A stretch of DNA of 64,000 nt from Methyloprofundus sedimenti (GCF_002072955.1 NZ_LPUF01000001.1:1076896-1140895), one strand, 5' to 3'. Positions 33,048 to 43,859 are shown, counted from the first letter of the stretch. The notes: a model not told the origin generated them from the sequence alone. Program-made: numbers and translations.

Positions 33048-35969
33048 ATGCATATATATAATAAATATCTGATAGTCCTTACTTTAACCTCCCTCATCCC
33101 GGTGATATGCTCTGCAACCCCTGAGACAACCGAGTACAGAACATGGATTGCTGATATGAAAGAAAGTCCCAAAGGACCTTTTATCCGTGTTTTCTGGTTT
33201 TGTAACGATGGAGAAATTTTATTGCCAAAACCCTATGCATGCACTGAGCATGGTGGGGGGTATCAGCATGGAAAGCTGAACGACAGGGCCTTGATTCTAA
33301 GAAATAATGGCTACTGGATAGCAAATTTACTTGCTGGAATCGATACGAAAAACATCCTGGCTAGTGATGATTTTGTTGATTGGTATGGTCAGTTGCTAAT
33401 TGAAAAGTTTCTGATCAGAACAGATAATGGCTGGATTCTGAAAAAGGCCCTTTATTACCGCGGAGCCATTCAAGAAGAAGACGAAAGGTATGGAGCCAGA
33501 ATGCTGCTCACTGCTCTAGCTGAAAAAAATGAATGGATCAAGCGACGTTACTCTGCTCTGCGTACGGGAGTACAACTTCTTCCTCATGGCGAAGATAGCG
33601 CATCAATTCAGAAAGTTCGACAAATGTCAGTTTCTCTAGCAGAGCAGGATGAACAGTTTGTAAATTTACGTACCAAAATTCATGTATCGCCCGATGCAGG
33701 GGATGCCAGGCTGGTCCGTGAATATGCGGCAAAGATTAGCGATCCTCAGCAACAAGCCAAATACATGGAATTGGCTCAGGAAATCGATCGCGTTTTCCAA
33801 TCACATCCCTTGCATCAGTTACTGGAACGGAATGCAAAAATTTTTTCTGCTGAACCCTGGTTACAGCAGCTGCTTCTTGAAGCTGGCAAAGCCTATCATT
33901 CAGACAATAGTGCTGGAAACTATTATGCTGTTACATCACACCTTCTCGCTGACCTTCGCGATGCACTCCCTAAAATTCGAAAACCAGGTTCAAGGCTGCG
34001 CATTCTGGATTTGAGTCTTGCTGTTGAAGTTGAAAACTTCAGAGTCAGTACTCAACTCAAATCTACACTTACAAAAGTCAATCGACTGCAACGTATTTCC
34101 TGGTTACGAGATGCGGCTTTAGCTGCCTACGGCACTGGTCATATTAATCATCGAAGCCTGGAAGCACTACAGGCTTCTATCAGCCGAATGGAATATGCAC
34201 AACTTCCTTTAACTACTTATTTCAACGAATTGAAATATCTTTCCCGCGCTCCTGGCTGGAGTACACAGGAATTACGCTTTCAGTTTTATCAATCAATGAT
34301 AAAGTTGACAGAAATAGAACCTTTAGCCATATTTTTTATTCAAGATATTTTACGCGGAAGTCCCATGCTGTTTTTTTCGCAAATCCTGGATAGCTTAAGT
34401 CGTGATGCTAACCAATTGGCTGGGACTACGCATAAGATCTTTAATACACAAGTTGGCGTTGGGTTCCATGCTCTCAACCCAGGACTGGCCAGGGGAAAGT
34501 TATATACAAAAGTTGATATCAATAATTCTGCAAACTTTGACTCACAAGGTATCTATTTACTACCTGAAACTGTTGCCGACCTTCCCTCTATTGCTGGTAT
34601 TATCACTGTTGGGGAAGGCAATTCGCTTTCGCATATTCAATTACTGGCCAGGAATTTGGGTATTCCCAATATTACTGTTAATGAAAATCTTCTGCAGCAA
34701 CTCCAGGACCATGATGGTGAAACCATTGTTATGGCAGTCAGTCCAGATGGCCTGATAGAAATAAATGGCGATTCAGAATATTGGCAAAAATTCTTTAATT
34801 CAAACTCCAATCAACAACAAGCTGTTATTCGCCCCGACCTGGAAAAACTCGATCTGTCTATACAAGAAATTATAGGTCTGAACTCCCTTCGAGCCTCTGA
34901 TTCGGGCCGCATTGTTGGCCCTAAAGCTGCCAAACTGGGGGAGTTGTATTATCATTACCCTGGAAAGGTTGCAAAAGGTTTTGCTATTCCATTCGGGGTT
35001 TTTCGTAAAACAGTATTAGACGCGCCCTACAAAAAAACTGAACAAACTGTGTTTGAATGGATGGAAAGTCAGTATGCAATTATTCATGCCTTACCCATAG
35101 ATTCTGAACAGCGCAAGCAGATGACGGAGTCTTACCGGGCGGAAATATATGACATAATCATCAATACTGATATAGGGGATCAAAACCGAAATAACATACG
35201 CAAAGCAATGATCAATACCTTCGGCAGTACAGAGGCAGGCGTATTTATCCGTTCGGACACCAATGTAGAGGATTTACCCGGCTTTACTGGAGCGGGGTTA
35301 AACCTGACATTGTTTAATATTGTCAGTATAGAGAATATATTTAAAGGAATCACTAAAGTATGGGCCTCACCCTTTACTGCTCGCGCATTTTCCTGGCGAC
35401 AATCGCTTATGGAATCACCTCAACATGTTTATCCGTCAATACTGCTTATGCAAACCGTGGCAAATGATAAATCCGGCGTTATGATTACAGAGGACATTGA
35501 TACCAACAAAAAAGGTGTCCTGTATATTGCAACCAACGAAGGCGTTGGCGGTGCCGTCGATGGGCAATCTGCCGAATCTCTGCGTATAGATACAAGGGAT
35601 GGGAAGGTTCTATTATTAGCCACTGCATCTGCGCCCTTTCGGAAAGTTCCATTACCTGAAGGCGGCATTGCAAATGTACCGGTTAGTGATTCTGAAAGTG
35701 TATTAAAAGCAAATGAAATAAGCCAGTTAATACAGTTTGCCAAAGAATTACCGGATACATTTCCACCTATCACAGATGAAAATAACAACCCTGTTCCGGC
35801 TGATATTGAATTTGGATTTTTCAATGGCAAGCTACAATTATTTCAACTGCGTCCCTTTTTGCAAAGTAACAAGGTTCAAGCCAGCTCCTATTTAATGAAT
35901 ATGGATAAGGCGCTACAAAATAATATGAACAGGATGGTATTAATGAATGAGGTACCGGAAGAATTATGA
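33048..35969 (+). CDS. Secreted glucan-water-dikinase-like PEP/pyruvate-binding domain protein
   Basis: 973 residues. Signal peptide MHIYNKYLIVLTLTSLIPVICS, then a large N-terminal region of unknown fold (to about 480). A phosphohistidine-type segment follows (GEGNSLSHIQLLARNLGIPN, His about 528), then a C-terminal PPDK/PEP-synthase-type ATP-grasp domain (about 620-945) with GPKAAKLGEL, IRSDTNVEDLPGFTGAG, NEGVGGAVDG and LFQLRPF. This order, swivelling His domain before the nucleotide domain, is that of glucan water dikinases. Those are cytosolic or plastid enzymes; an exported form needs ATP outside the cytosol. The next gene overlaps by four bases. Catalytic residues look kept, but activity is not proven. 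Confidence 0.78.
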   Translation: MHIYNKYLIVLTLTSLIPVICSATPETTEYRTWIADMKESPKGPFIRVFWFCNDGEILLPKPYACTEHGGGYQHGKLNDRALILRNNGYWIANLLAGIDTKNILASDDFVDWYGQLLIEKFLIRTDNGWILKKALYYRGAIQEEDERYGARMLLTALAEKNEWIKRRYSALRTGVQLLPHGEDSASIQKVRQMSVSLAEQDEQFVNLRTKIHVSPDAGDARLVREYAAKISDPQQQAKYMELAQEIDRVFQSHPLHQLLERNAKIFSAEPWLQQLLLEAGKAYHSDNSAGNYYAVTSHLLADLRDALPKIRKPGSRLRILDLSLAVEVENFRVSTQLKSTLTKVNRLQRISWLRDAALAAYGTGHINHRSLEALQASISRMEYAQLPLTTYFNELKYLSRAPGWSTQELRFQFYQSMIKLTEIEPLAIFFIQDILRGSPMLFFSQILDSLSRDANQLAGTTHKIFNTQVGVGFHALNPGLARGKLYTKVDINNSANFDSQGIYLLPETVADLPSIAGIITVGEGNSLSHIQLLARNLGIPNITVNENLLQQLQDHDGETIVMAVSPDGLIEINGDSEYWQKFFNSNSNQQQAVIRPDLEKLDLSIQEIIGLNSLRASDSGRIVGPKAAKLGELYYHYPGKVAKGFAIPFGVFRKTVLDAPYKKTEQTVFEWMESQYAIIHALPIDSEQRKQMTESYRAEIYDIIINTDIGDQNRNNIRKAMINTFGSTEAGVFIRSDTNVEDLPGFTGAGLNLTLFNIVSIENIFKGITKVWASPFTARAFSWRQSLMESPQHVYPSILLMQTVANDKSGVMITEDIDTNKKGVLYIATNEGVGGAVDGQSAESLRIDTRDGKVLLLATASAPFRKVPLPEGGIANVPVSDSESVLKANEISQLIQFAKELPDTFPPITDENNNPVPADIEFGFFNGKLQLFQLRPFLQSNKVQASSYLMNMDKALQNNMNRMVLMNEVPEEL

Positions 35970-37492
35970 AAACCATGATACACATGCATATGTTGCTTGC
36001 TTTGTTGTTTTCTGCCGTACTGCAGGCATATCCTTTGGATGGATACAAGGAAACAGGTATAAGACGTGTCGAGGCTGACCGGCTTGCAGTGTTAGGAGAA
36101 ATTCGCGGACGCAAACAACCCCCGGGGGCTTTACTGCCTATTCAATATGTTAATCTGCGTTTACTGGATTACCCGGAACTAAATTTACCACCGCCAGACC
36201 CAAATTTTACAACCCAAATCACCAAATTGTTAGGCAACTCTAGTGAACATTATGGGATTTCTGTTTTAGACGTTTCTGATCCCCATCATCCTCTCTATGC
36301 AGAATATCGTGGTGATTTTCAGCAAAATGTAGGAAGTGTTGGAAAAATATTGGTAGGATTAGCATTATTTCAGGCACTTGCGGATATTTATCCGGATATT
36401 GAGTCGCGAAAAAAAATACTGCTTGAAACCATTATCACCGCCGATAATTTTATTTATACCGATCATCATAAGGTGCACATCTGGAACCCGGTTAGCAGAA
36501 AAAGCGTTACTAGAGAATTGAGAATAGGAGATCAGGGTAATTTATGGGAATGGCTAGACTGGATGTTCTCGGCAAGTTCAAATGCAGCAGCGGCGACGGT
36601 AATGAAACAGGCCATGTTATTAGTGCATTACGGTAAAAATTATCCGGTTGGCGATGATGAATCCAGCGAGTTTTTTAATATTACTCCCCGAAAAGAGCTT
36701 AGCCAGCTATTTACAAAGACTTTTATAGACCCGTTAAATCGAAGCGGCTTCGATCCGGAACGGTTTCGACAAGGTAGTTTTTTTACACACTATGGCAAGA
36801 AAAAAGTATCTGGGACTTCGAGTTTTGGTACAGCTCGGCAACTTATGCTGTTTTCCTTGAGAATGGAACAAGGTAGGCTTGTGGATATATTTTCCAGCCG
36901 TGAGATTAAACGTTTACTGTATATGACTGAGCGCAGAATTCGTTATGCCTCATCACCGGCATTGTCCGAATCGGCGGTATATTTCAAATCCGGCTCATTA
37001 TACCAATGTAAACCGGAGCCGGGTTTTGTATGTAAGAAATATCATGGTAATGTCAAAAATTATATGAATTCAGTAGCAATTGTTGAATCACCTGCAGGGG
37101 AACCCCGTCTTAATTATTTGGTGACGTTGCTTTCTAACGTGTTGTATAAAAATTCCGCAGTGGATCACCAGACACTAGGCACCCGTATTCACCGCGTTAT
37201 AGAAGCTATGCATCCGTATCAGGCACTAACACCAGAGGGTATTCCGATTGCTGCAAGTTTTGGAGATGAATTAATTGGTTACGAAGGAAAACGTTTGCAA
37301 CGCCTGCAGGTTGTTAATATACAGGTAGCATTGCAGAAATTAGGTTATTCAGTCGGTGGGGTCGATGGTAAAGTAGGCCCCAAGACGATCAGGGCCATAA
37401 AAGATTTTCAGTCAGCTTATAAACTCGAAGCGGACGGAAAACCGTCCGCAACCCTGCTAGAAAAGCTTAATGAAGTACTTGCTAGTTTTTAG
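35966..37492 (+). CDS. Exported serine hydrolase with peptidoglycan-binding domain
   Basis: 508 residues. Signal peptide about 1-21 (LLALLFSAVLQA). A penicillin-binding/beta-lactamase-type fold carries Ser124-Val-Gly-Lys127 (SxxK), Ser204-Ser-Asn206 (SxN) and Lys341-Ser-Gly343 (KTG equivalent). Residues about 440-505 form a PG_binding_1 domain (VALQKLGYSVGGVDGKVGPKT). It should act on or near peptidoglycan in the periplasm. It starts inside the stop codon of the dikinase-like gene, so the two products are made together. Substrate unknown; DD-peptidase, esterase or lactamase are possible. Confidence 0.8.
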   Translation: MKTMIHMHMLLALLFSAVLQAYPLDGYKETGIRRVEADRLAVLGEIRGRKQPPGALLPIQYVNLRLLDYPELNLPPPDPNFTTQITKLLGNSSEHYGISVLDVSDPHHPLYAEYRGDFQQNVGSVGKILVGLALFQALADIYPDIESRKKILLETIITADNFIYTDHHKVHIWNPVSRKSVTRELRIGDQGNLWEWLDWMFSASSNAAAATVMKQAMLLVHYGKNYPVGDDESSEFFNITPRKELSQLFTKTFIDPLNRSGFDPERFRQGSFFTHYGKKKVSGTSSFGTARQLMLFSLRMEQGRLVDIFSSREIKRLLYMTERRIRYASSPALSESAVYFKSGSLYQCKPEPGFVCKKYHGNVKNYMNSVAIVESPAGEPRLNYLVTLLSNVLYKNSAVDHQTLGTRIHRVIEAMHPYQALTPEGIPIAASFGDELIGYEGKRLQRLQVVNIQVALQKLGYSVGGVDGKVGPKTIRAIKDFQSAYKLEADGKPSATLLEKLNEVLASF

Positions 37493-38381
37493 AGGCGACC
37501 ATATGAGGAACAATTAGATCGTGCAGCGGTACAATCATTTTCTGTAGCCATTTACCACCGTCAGGATGTTTGGCAAGTGCGACTATTATAAATTTGTGTC
37601 CACCACTTTCGACAATGGCGCTATCAGCATGCCAGGTTCTCCATGAACCAGATTTTCGATAGATTTTAGCGTCTGGACGTTCTTTTTCAAGTCCTTTGAC
37701 AAATTTGTGATGAATCGCAGGTTTTGACAGAATTTCTTTCATTTGGCTGGCTAGTGGTTCTGGAACTAACTGCCCTGTTTCAAGCATATAATAAAAACGG
37801 GCGGTCTGCATTGCTGTAGCGCCATGGGAAATGTTATGTAATGGGTCACGTTTCCATGCCTTGGCTTTACCATATTCCTTTCCTACCCATAGGCCGCCAT
37901 TTTTATCCTGATCATAAAGTTTGAAACGATCAGACTGCAAAATTTCTGCTAGTCTCGCTTCACCAACACGATGATACATTTCAGTCGCAGCCTGATTCGA
38001 GGAATACCTGATCATATCAGTTAATGTCTTACTGGTATTTTGATCCAGTTGCATTTTTCCGCGCTCGATTTCTACGAATGCACCTAGAAGAATGGCAATT
38101 TTTGGAAGGCTGGCAGCATACACCATATTCTCACCATTAATCATTGCAACTTTTGGATGTTTAAGATCAGTAATATCAACCAAATTTAAGTTAAGCCATT
38201 TTTTTTCTGCTGCGTGACCTAATCCGATAGATTTTATCACCCTTTCCAATTTACGTTGGAGAACCGGGTCTTTTGAATTCGTCAAAGAGGGATAGTTACC
38301 GGCAAAACTTACTGAAGGCGCCAATAAGCTAATTAGCAGGGAAGTAAATAGAAAACAGATTGATGTTTTCAAAGAATTCAT
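37482..38381 (-). CDS. Exported class A beta-lactamase-like serine hydrolase
   Basis: 299 residues. Signal peptide about 1-27. Ser91-Leu-Pro-Lys94, Ser127-Ser-Asn129 and Lys243-Ser-Gly245 give the full active-site set. It converges on, and overlaps by 11 bp, the serine hydrolase gene at 35966. Both belong to the same superfamily, so they may have related substrates. True beta-lactamases keep a Glu166-type residue, which could not be assigned here; a DD-peptidase-like role is equally likely. Confidence 0.82.
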   Translation of the reverse strand: MNSLKTSICFLFTSLLISLLAPSVSFAGNYPSLTNSKDPVLQRKLERVIKSIGLGHAAEKKWLNLNLVDITDLKHPKVAMINGENMVYAASLPKIAILLGAFVEIERGKMQLDQNTSKTLTDMIRYSSNQAATEMYHRVGEARLAEILQSDRFKLYDQDKNGGLWVGKEYGKAKAWKRDPLHNISHGATAMQTARFYYMLETGQLVPEPLASQMKEILSKPAIHHKFVKGLEKERPDAKIYRKSGSWRTWHADSAIVESGGHKFIIVALAKHPDGGKWLQKMIVPLHDLIVPHMVASKN

Positions 38382-38575
38382 AAATGCACCTTATCAAGTG
38401 AAGGGTGAAAAGAATTGAACTATTTTTTTATTGTAAATCTATATTACTCAAGTAGACATAAAAAACGATATCTGTTTTTTATGAAGCCAGGTTAAAGTAT
38501 AAATATACGTAAAATATATGATTGTCTCTCAATTCCATTACTTAAAGCAAGTTAATTATTATTTGGGACAGTAGT

Positions 38576-38683
38576 TTATACTTCGCACGGCCACATATGC
38601 GGTTTTCTAACGGCCGATATTAGCCGATAGCCGCATTGCTGAAACAGTTGCGTAGCTTGCTATGCGCCAGTTTCAGTGCCTAC
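38576..38683. repeat. Repeat family C, right end missing
   Basis: TTATACTTCGCACGGCC, then ATATGCGGTTTTCTA.CGGCC and TAGCTTGCTATGC as in the complete copy at 43692-43859. Confidence 0.7.
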
Positions 38684-39049
38684 ACTATTGGCAGTGAGGG
38701 AGGAAGGGAATCAAAGAAATCAAAGTGTGTCCCGATTACTATTCAAAACTATTATTGTTAAATCTACAGTCCTCTGTGTCAGGATAAATGTCGTTTATGC
38801 TCTCAAATTTCTTTTTAAATCCCTGGCGCTTATCTGAGGTTCCGCTCTAAATACAATTCAGTAGTTATTAGCATTGAAAGGTTTTGACGCGCTTCTGAAT
38901 AAGTAAATACTTGCATTTTTGTTTACTCCAATACTTTTCTGTTTTTTTTTTTTTTCATTTTAAAGAAGTACAGCGTTTAATCGCATTGATAAAGCAGAAT
39001 AACACAACAATCACCCGTCTTAATCGGTTGAATTTTAAAGATGGTAATA

Positions 39050-39170
39050 TCAACCGAGTTTGACCCTATTGGTTCCTAAAAGCATCCCTTTTTGCACCAC
39101 ACTCCCTTGTGCAACAGGCAATGCCACTACGACATCATTTATCGTCGCCGTATGAGCAATGCGATTTCGC
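39050..39170 (-). pseudogene. Possible HlyD/membrane-fusion protein fragment
   Basis: Minus-strand frame reading NRIAHTATINDVVVALPV, then AQGSVVQKGMLLGTN and a stop. The pattern LPV..G..V.KG..L is that of the lipoyl-like half-motif in periplasmic adaptor proteins. Only about 40 codons remain with no start region. Confidence 0.3.
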
Positions 39171-39293
39171 TAGTTTTCATTTTACTGTCTCCACCCGGAG
39201 CTCTAAGTTCTGCGGTTCTTGCTTGGCAACTGATGTTTTTTTAAACTAAAGCGGTAATACGCCTGCAGAGGGGGCTTGAAAAGCTGTCATTTT

Positions 39294-39989
39294 CTATTCC
39301 CCAGCCATAATCTGTTTTAAAAAAGGCACGGTAAGTTTGCGTTTGGCTATTAGTGTGGCTTGCTCCAGCCTGGGTAACAGATCCCATAAGGCGGGCAGGT
39401 CGCGCGCATAATGTTTGTTTAGAAACTGTCCGACTTGAGGCGAAATATCAAACCCGAGATGTCTGGCTTTGCAGGTGAATGCTGCGATTCGTTCTGTATC
39501 AGAAAGTTCCTGTAGTTTTAGGGTCAGGCCCCAGCTCATACGGGTTTTTAAATCAGCCAATTCGATTGCGAGATAATTCGGCGGGCAATGCGCAGAAATA
39601 ATCAGTTGATGATTATTTTCCCGGTGTTGATTATAGAAATTGAACAGCGCAAGTTCCCAGGCGTTATTTCCTGCACAATATTCAATATTGTCTATACAGA
39701 TAAGATCAAACGTCTCCAGGCCTTCAAGAATATCAGGGGAGGGGAGTTCGCCCTTTTTTAAAGGCAGGTAAAAGGCGGTCAGTTGAAGTTGGTGGGCTTG
39801 CTGGCAGCATGCCTGCAATAAATGAGATTTACCCTGGCCGTGATCACCCCAGAGATATATTTGTTGATCGCCTTTACCACTCGCAGTATCCGTTAGATAT
39901 TGAACGACCTGTTGATTACTCGCCGTATAAAAACTGGCAAAAGATTGTTCGGCCTTAAGGTCAAACTGTACCGGGATTTGCTCTGACAT
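39294..39989 (-). CDS. hda: DnaA regulatory inactivator Hda
   Basis: 231 residues from ATG 39989 (MSEQIPVQFDL); the open frame upstream only overlaps the preceding gene. AAA+ protein related to DnaA domain III: Walker A-like WGDHGQGKSHLLQA, Walker B-like FDLICIDNIE. An N-terminal QFDL sequence resembles the clamp-binding motif. With the DNA clamp it stimulates ATP hydrolysis by DnaA and prevents over-initiation. The gene order wrbA-DUF2069-hda is seen in related gammaproteobacteria. Confidence 0.92.
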   Translation of the reverse strand: MSEQIPVQFDLKAEQSFASFYTASNQQVVQYLTDTASGKGDQQIYLWGDHGQGKSHLLQACCQQAHQLQLTAFYLPLKKGELPSPDILEGLETFDLICIDNIEYCAGNNAWELALFNFYNQHRENNHQLIISAHCPPNYLAIELADLKTRMSWGLTLKLQELSDTERIAAFTCKARHLGFDISPQVGQFLNKHYARDLPALWDLLPRLEQATLIAKRKLTVPFLKQIMAGE

Positions 39990-39991
39990 TA

Positions 39992-40926
<935 letters not shown>

Positions 40927-41051
40927 TTAAACTGTAAAATGCTTGCAAGGATAGGTGCCTATTATAAATAAATGTTGGGCGTGGCTTCAGTCCGCCTTAA
41001 TAAATAGTTGCGGGCTAAAGCCACGTCCTACGACAGGAAGGGTAAACGAGT

Positions 41052-41399
41052 TTATAAAATCGCTAAAACACTTTCAGGTGGACGACCAACAGCGGCTTTA
41101 CCATTCGCTAATACAATAGGCCGTTCTATTAATTTAGGCGTGTTAACCATCCCGGCAATTAAAGCATCTCGATCCAGATCGGGATTGTCCATTCCGGTTG
41201 CTTTATATTCAGCTTCATTTTTACGCATTAATTCACGCGGTTGCATATCAAGCAACTGCAAAATGGCATCTAATTCTTCCGCTGTTGGTGGCGTTTTTAA
41301 ATATTCAATGACTTCAGCTTGTACGCCGTTTTCTTCCAATAATTGTAGTGTTTGACGTGATTTACTGCATCTTGGGTTATGGTAAATTTTTACGCTCAT
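41052..41399 (-). CDS. arsC: Arsenate reductase ArsC, glutaredoxin-dependent type
   Basis: 115 residues from ATG 41399 (MSVKIYHNPRCSKS); the frame is open 14 codons further without a ribosome site. Catalytic Cys in NPRCSKSR, then LKTPPTAEEL and RPIVLANGKAAVGRPPE, containing the conserved Arg residues. Usual size. No arsR or arsenite pump gene is adjacent. Confidence 0.92.
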   Translation of the reverse strand: MSVKIYHNPRCSKSRQTLQLLEENGVQAEVIEYLKTPPTAEELDAILQLLDMQPRELMRKNEAEYKATGMDNPDLDRDALIAGMVNTPKLIERPIVLANGKAAVGRPPESVLAIL

Positions 41400-41549
41400 G
41401 GTTTTATCCAGACAAAAATTAAAAAACCTATAATAGCACACACAGGGGGAGTTTAGCCCTTATAAACAATGTGTAGAATGGCATGAAATTTTTACAGAAA
41501 CCTGGTGTCCGGCAGACCTTAATGGACTGGAAAAATTATTGTTGATCGG

Positions 41550-42887
41550 TTAATCCGGTTTACTGCGCATGCTAGTTATCAGTGCCTGTTGGTAAAATAA
41601 ATAATAGCTCAGCATCATCAGGCTACGAATAAGCATAAACACGCTTAATGCCAGCCACAATCCATGGTTGCCCAAAGCTTGAGTGCAATACCAGGTAGGT
41701 AGAAAAACCAAAAACAGCGCAAGTAAAATACAATCACGCATTTGCCTGGATAAAGTTGCTCCGATAAAGACGCCATCCATTAGAAAACTGCTAAAAGATA
41801 TTAGCGGTAAGACGATCAGCCAGGGTAAATACTCATAGGCTGGTTCACGTACTTCGGTTAAATGAGTCAAAGCATTGATAATGTCTTTCCCTGCGTAACT
41901 AAATATGAGTGTAAATAGCAGCGCAATAAGCAAAGACCATAAGCCTGTGGTCTTTAGCGATTGTTGAAACAGGCGCTTATTGTTTGCCCCTAAAGCACGA
42001 CCAATCAAGGCTTCTGCTGCATGAGCAAAGCCATCTAAAGCATATGCCATAAACGTCTGAAAATTCATTAAAACAGCATTGGCCGCTAAAATAGCACTCC
42101 CAAATTTTTCACCTTGTACGGTAAAAAAACTAAAGGTAAAAATTAAACACAGAGTACGCACAAACAAATGACTATTCATCAAGAGCATGGGTTTAATCTT
42201 GTCGAGTTGAAACAGATAAGACCATGACAGGGAACGAGAACACTGGGGAATACTCCGCGCGACCAGGATAATCCCAAGAATTAAGCCGGCATATTCAGCC
42301 AATACCGAGGCCAGTGCAACGCCTGCGGAATTCATGCCGTAGTGCACGACAAACAGCAGGTCTAAGCAAATATTACATAAATTAACCGTGACTACGATAA
42401 ATAAAGGACTCTTAGTATTTTGCCTGCCTAAAAACCAGCCTAAAATCACATACTGACATAACGTTGCAGGAGCGCTCCAGATACGTATATAAAAATATTG
42501 CTGTGCCAAAGGCTCGATACTATAGTCACAATTAATCAGGTAAAAGCTAAACGCAGCAATGGGCTGTTGAAATAAAAGAATCAGTAGGGAAATACTGAGA
42601 GCAAGAACAATAGCGCGAACTAGTATAGCTTTTAATGCGAGTGAATCATTAGCCCCAAAAGCTTGAGCACTAAGCCCTGAGGTGCCCATGCGTAAAAAGC
42701 CAAAACTCCAAAAAATAAAACTGAAAATCAGCCCGGCAAGCGCGACAGCGGCCAGGAAGTCGGCATTATCCAGATGCCCCATAACAGCGGTATCAACCAG
42801 GCCCAATAAGGGCGTAGAGATATTGGCAATTATCATTGGTAGAGCAAGTTGCCAGACCTGCCGATGATTAAAGTGCCGGTTATTCAA
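41550..42887 (-). CDS. MATE-family efflux transporter (DinF-like)
   Basis: 445 residues and about 12 membrane helices in two similar halves. MIIANISTPLLGLVDTAVMGHL at the start is typical of the DinF subgroup. Probably exchanges protons or sodium for organic cations or other compounds. Stands alone between arsC and a membrane protein gene. Confidence 0.9.
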   Translation of the reverse strand: MNNRHFNHRQVWQLALPMIIANISTPLLGLVDTAVMGHLDNADFLAAVALAGLIFSFIFWSFGFLRMGTSGLSAQAFGANDSLALKAILVRAIVLALSISLLILLFQQPIAAFSFYLINCDYSIEPLAQQYFYIRIWSAPATLCQYVILGWFLGRQNTKSPLFIVVTVNLCNICLDLLFVVHYGMNSAGVALASVLAEYAGLILGIILVARSIPQCSRSLSWSYLFQLDKIKPMLLMNSHLFVRTLCLIFTFSFFTVQGEKFGSAILAANAVLMNFQTFMAYALDGFAHAAEALIGRALGANNKRLFQQSLKTTGLWSLLIALLFTLIFSYAGKDIINALTHLTEVREPAYEYLPWLIVLPLISFSSFLMDGVFIGATLSRQMRDCILLALFLVFLPTWYCTQALGNHGLWLALSVFMLIRSLMMLSYYLFYQQALITSMRSKPD

Positions 42888-42919
42888 AAGTGATAAAGAA
42901 CGTTATGGAAAAGCCGCTG

Positions 42920-43624
42920 CTAAATAGCATCAATACCAAATATTCTGCGATATAAAACCCCATGTAAAGCAACAAAAAAAGGCACTGCCCAGATCAAACC
43001 GATGCCAAAAGGTATCAGGCTGATCAAGTAAATTATCCCTATCATGACATAAATGAAAAAAATCTTGAACCAGTGTTGATGTACCGCTTTGCGTGAAGTT
43101 TCCATTGCTTGCCAAAAATCCATGCCTTTTTCAATAATCAGTGGCAAAGTAAAAATATAAGCAATACAAAGATAAATACCAGGAATAACTAATAACATAA
43201 AGCCTAGCATAACCAACAGAGATGCAAAGCAGGCTGCAATAATAATAGGCAGGCTGTAACTGAAATAAGAAAAAGCCAAATTAAAATCAACAGCGGCATC
43301 TACCGCGCGATATAGACCCATCATTAAAACGCCTGCAAAAAGCGGATAGCTGGCCAATGATATAAGAAAGTTAAAAACACCCGTTAAGATAGATGCAAAA
43401 GCTGGATCTACCATGTTAAATAAGTTCATTAGCAAGATAGAGCCAACACTTATTGCGGTAAGTGCCAAAAAAATGATTAGAACAGCACCTAAAACAGGCG
43501 CTTTGAAACCAGAAGTTCGCTGCCAGGCTTCCTGAAAAACTTCCGAGACAGTAAAATCATAAGGAGCAGCAATGCCCTCTTGCAGACTACCTGATACTGG
43601 TTTCATATGTTGATTTGTTTGCAT
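42920..43624 (-). CDS. Polytopic membrane protein, DUF975/BPSS1780-like
   Basis: 234 residues with a soluble N terminus (about 45 residues) and six membrane segments, including FMLLVIPGIYLCIAYIFTLP, a stretch common to DUF975-like and GlpQ-membrane-domain proteins. Function unknown. The ATG lies 33 bases before the MATE gene end of the other side's flank, so it may share its transcript with that exporter. Confidence 0.7.
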   Translation of the reverse strand: MQTNQHMKPVSGSLQEGIAAPYDFTVSEVFQEAWQRTSGFKAPVLGAVLIIFLALTAISVGSILLMNLFNMVDPAFASILTGVFNFLISLASYPLFAGVLMMGLYRAVDAAVDFNLAFSYFSYSLPIIIAACFASLLVMLGFMLLVIPGIYLCIAYIFTLPLIIEKGMDFWQAMETSRKAVHQHWFKIFFIYVMIGIIYLISLIPFGIGLIWAVPFFVALHGVLYRRIFGIDAI

Positions 43625-43691
43625 AAATGACCCTCAAGCAATAACTATAAAGTATTGAGTGTAGTGCAAAATGATAAAAATAAAATGCAAG

Positions 43692-43859
43692 TTATACTTC
43701 GCACGGCCTCATATGCAGTTTTCTAGCGGCCAGTTATAGCCGATAGCTATATTACTGAAAATAGTTTCATAGCTTCTTGCTATGCATCTGTTTTAGCGCC
43801 TTTCTCTCGACTAAAATCAATTCGTTATACAACCGTATCCGTGACTGCGCGAAGTATAA
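43692..43859. mobile_element. MITE-like element, family C
   Basis: 168 bp with terminal inverted repeats TTATACTTCGCACGG and its near complement CTGCGCGAAGTATAA. No coding capacity. A second, truncated copy is at 38576-38683. No target duplication could be recognised. Confidence 0.7.

Larger units (their letters stand above)
38382..39293. other. Intergenic region with repeat and gene debris
   Basis: Holds a truncated family C repeat (38576-38683), a run of 14 T near 38942 and a relic of a membrane-fusion-type gene (about 39050-39190). No intact gene. Confidence 0.6.
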
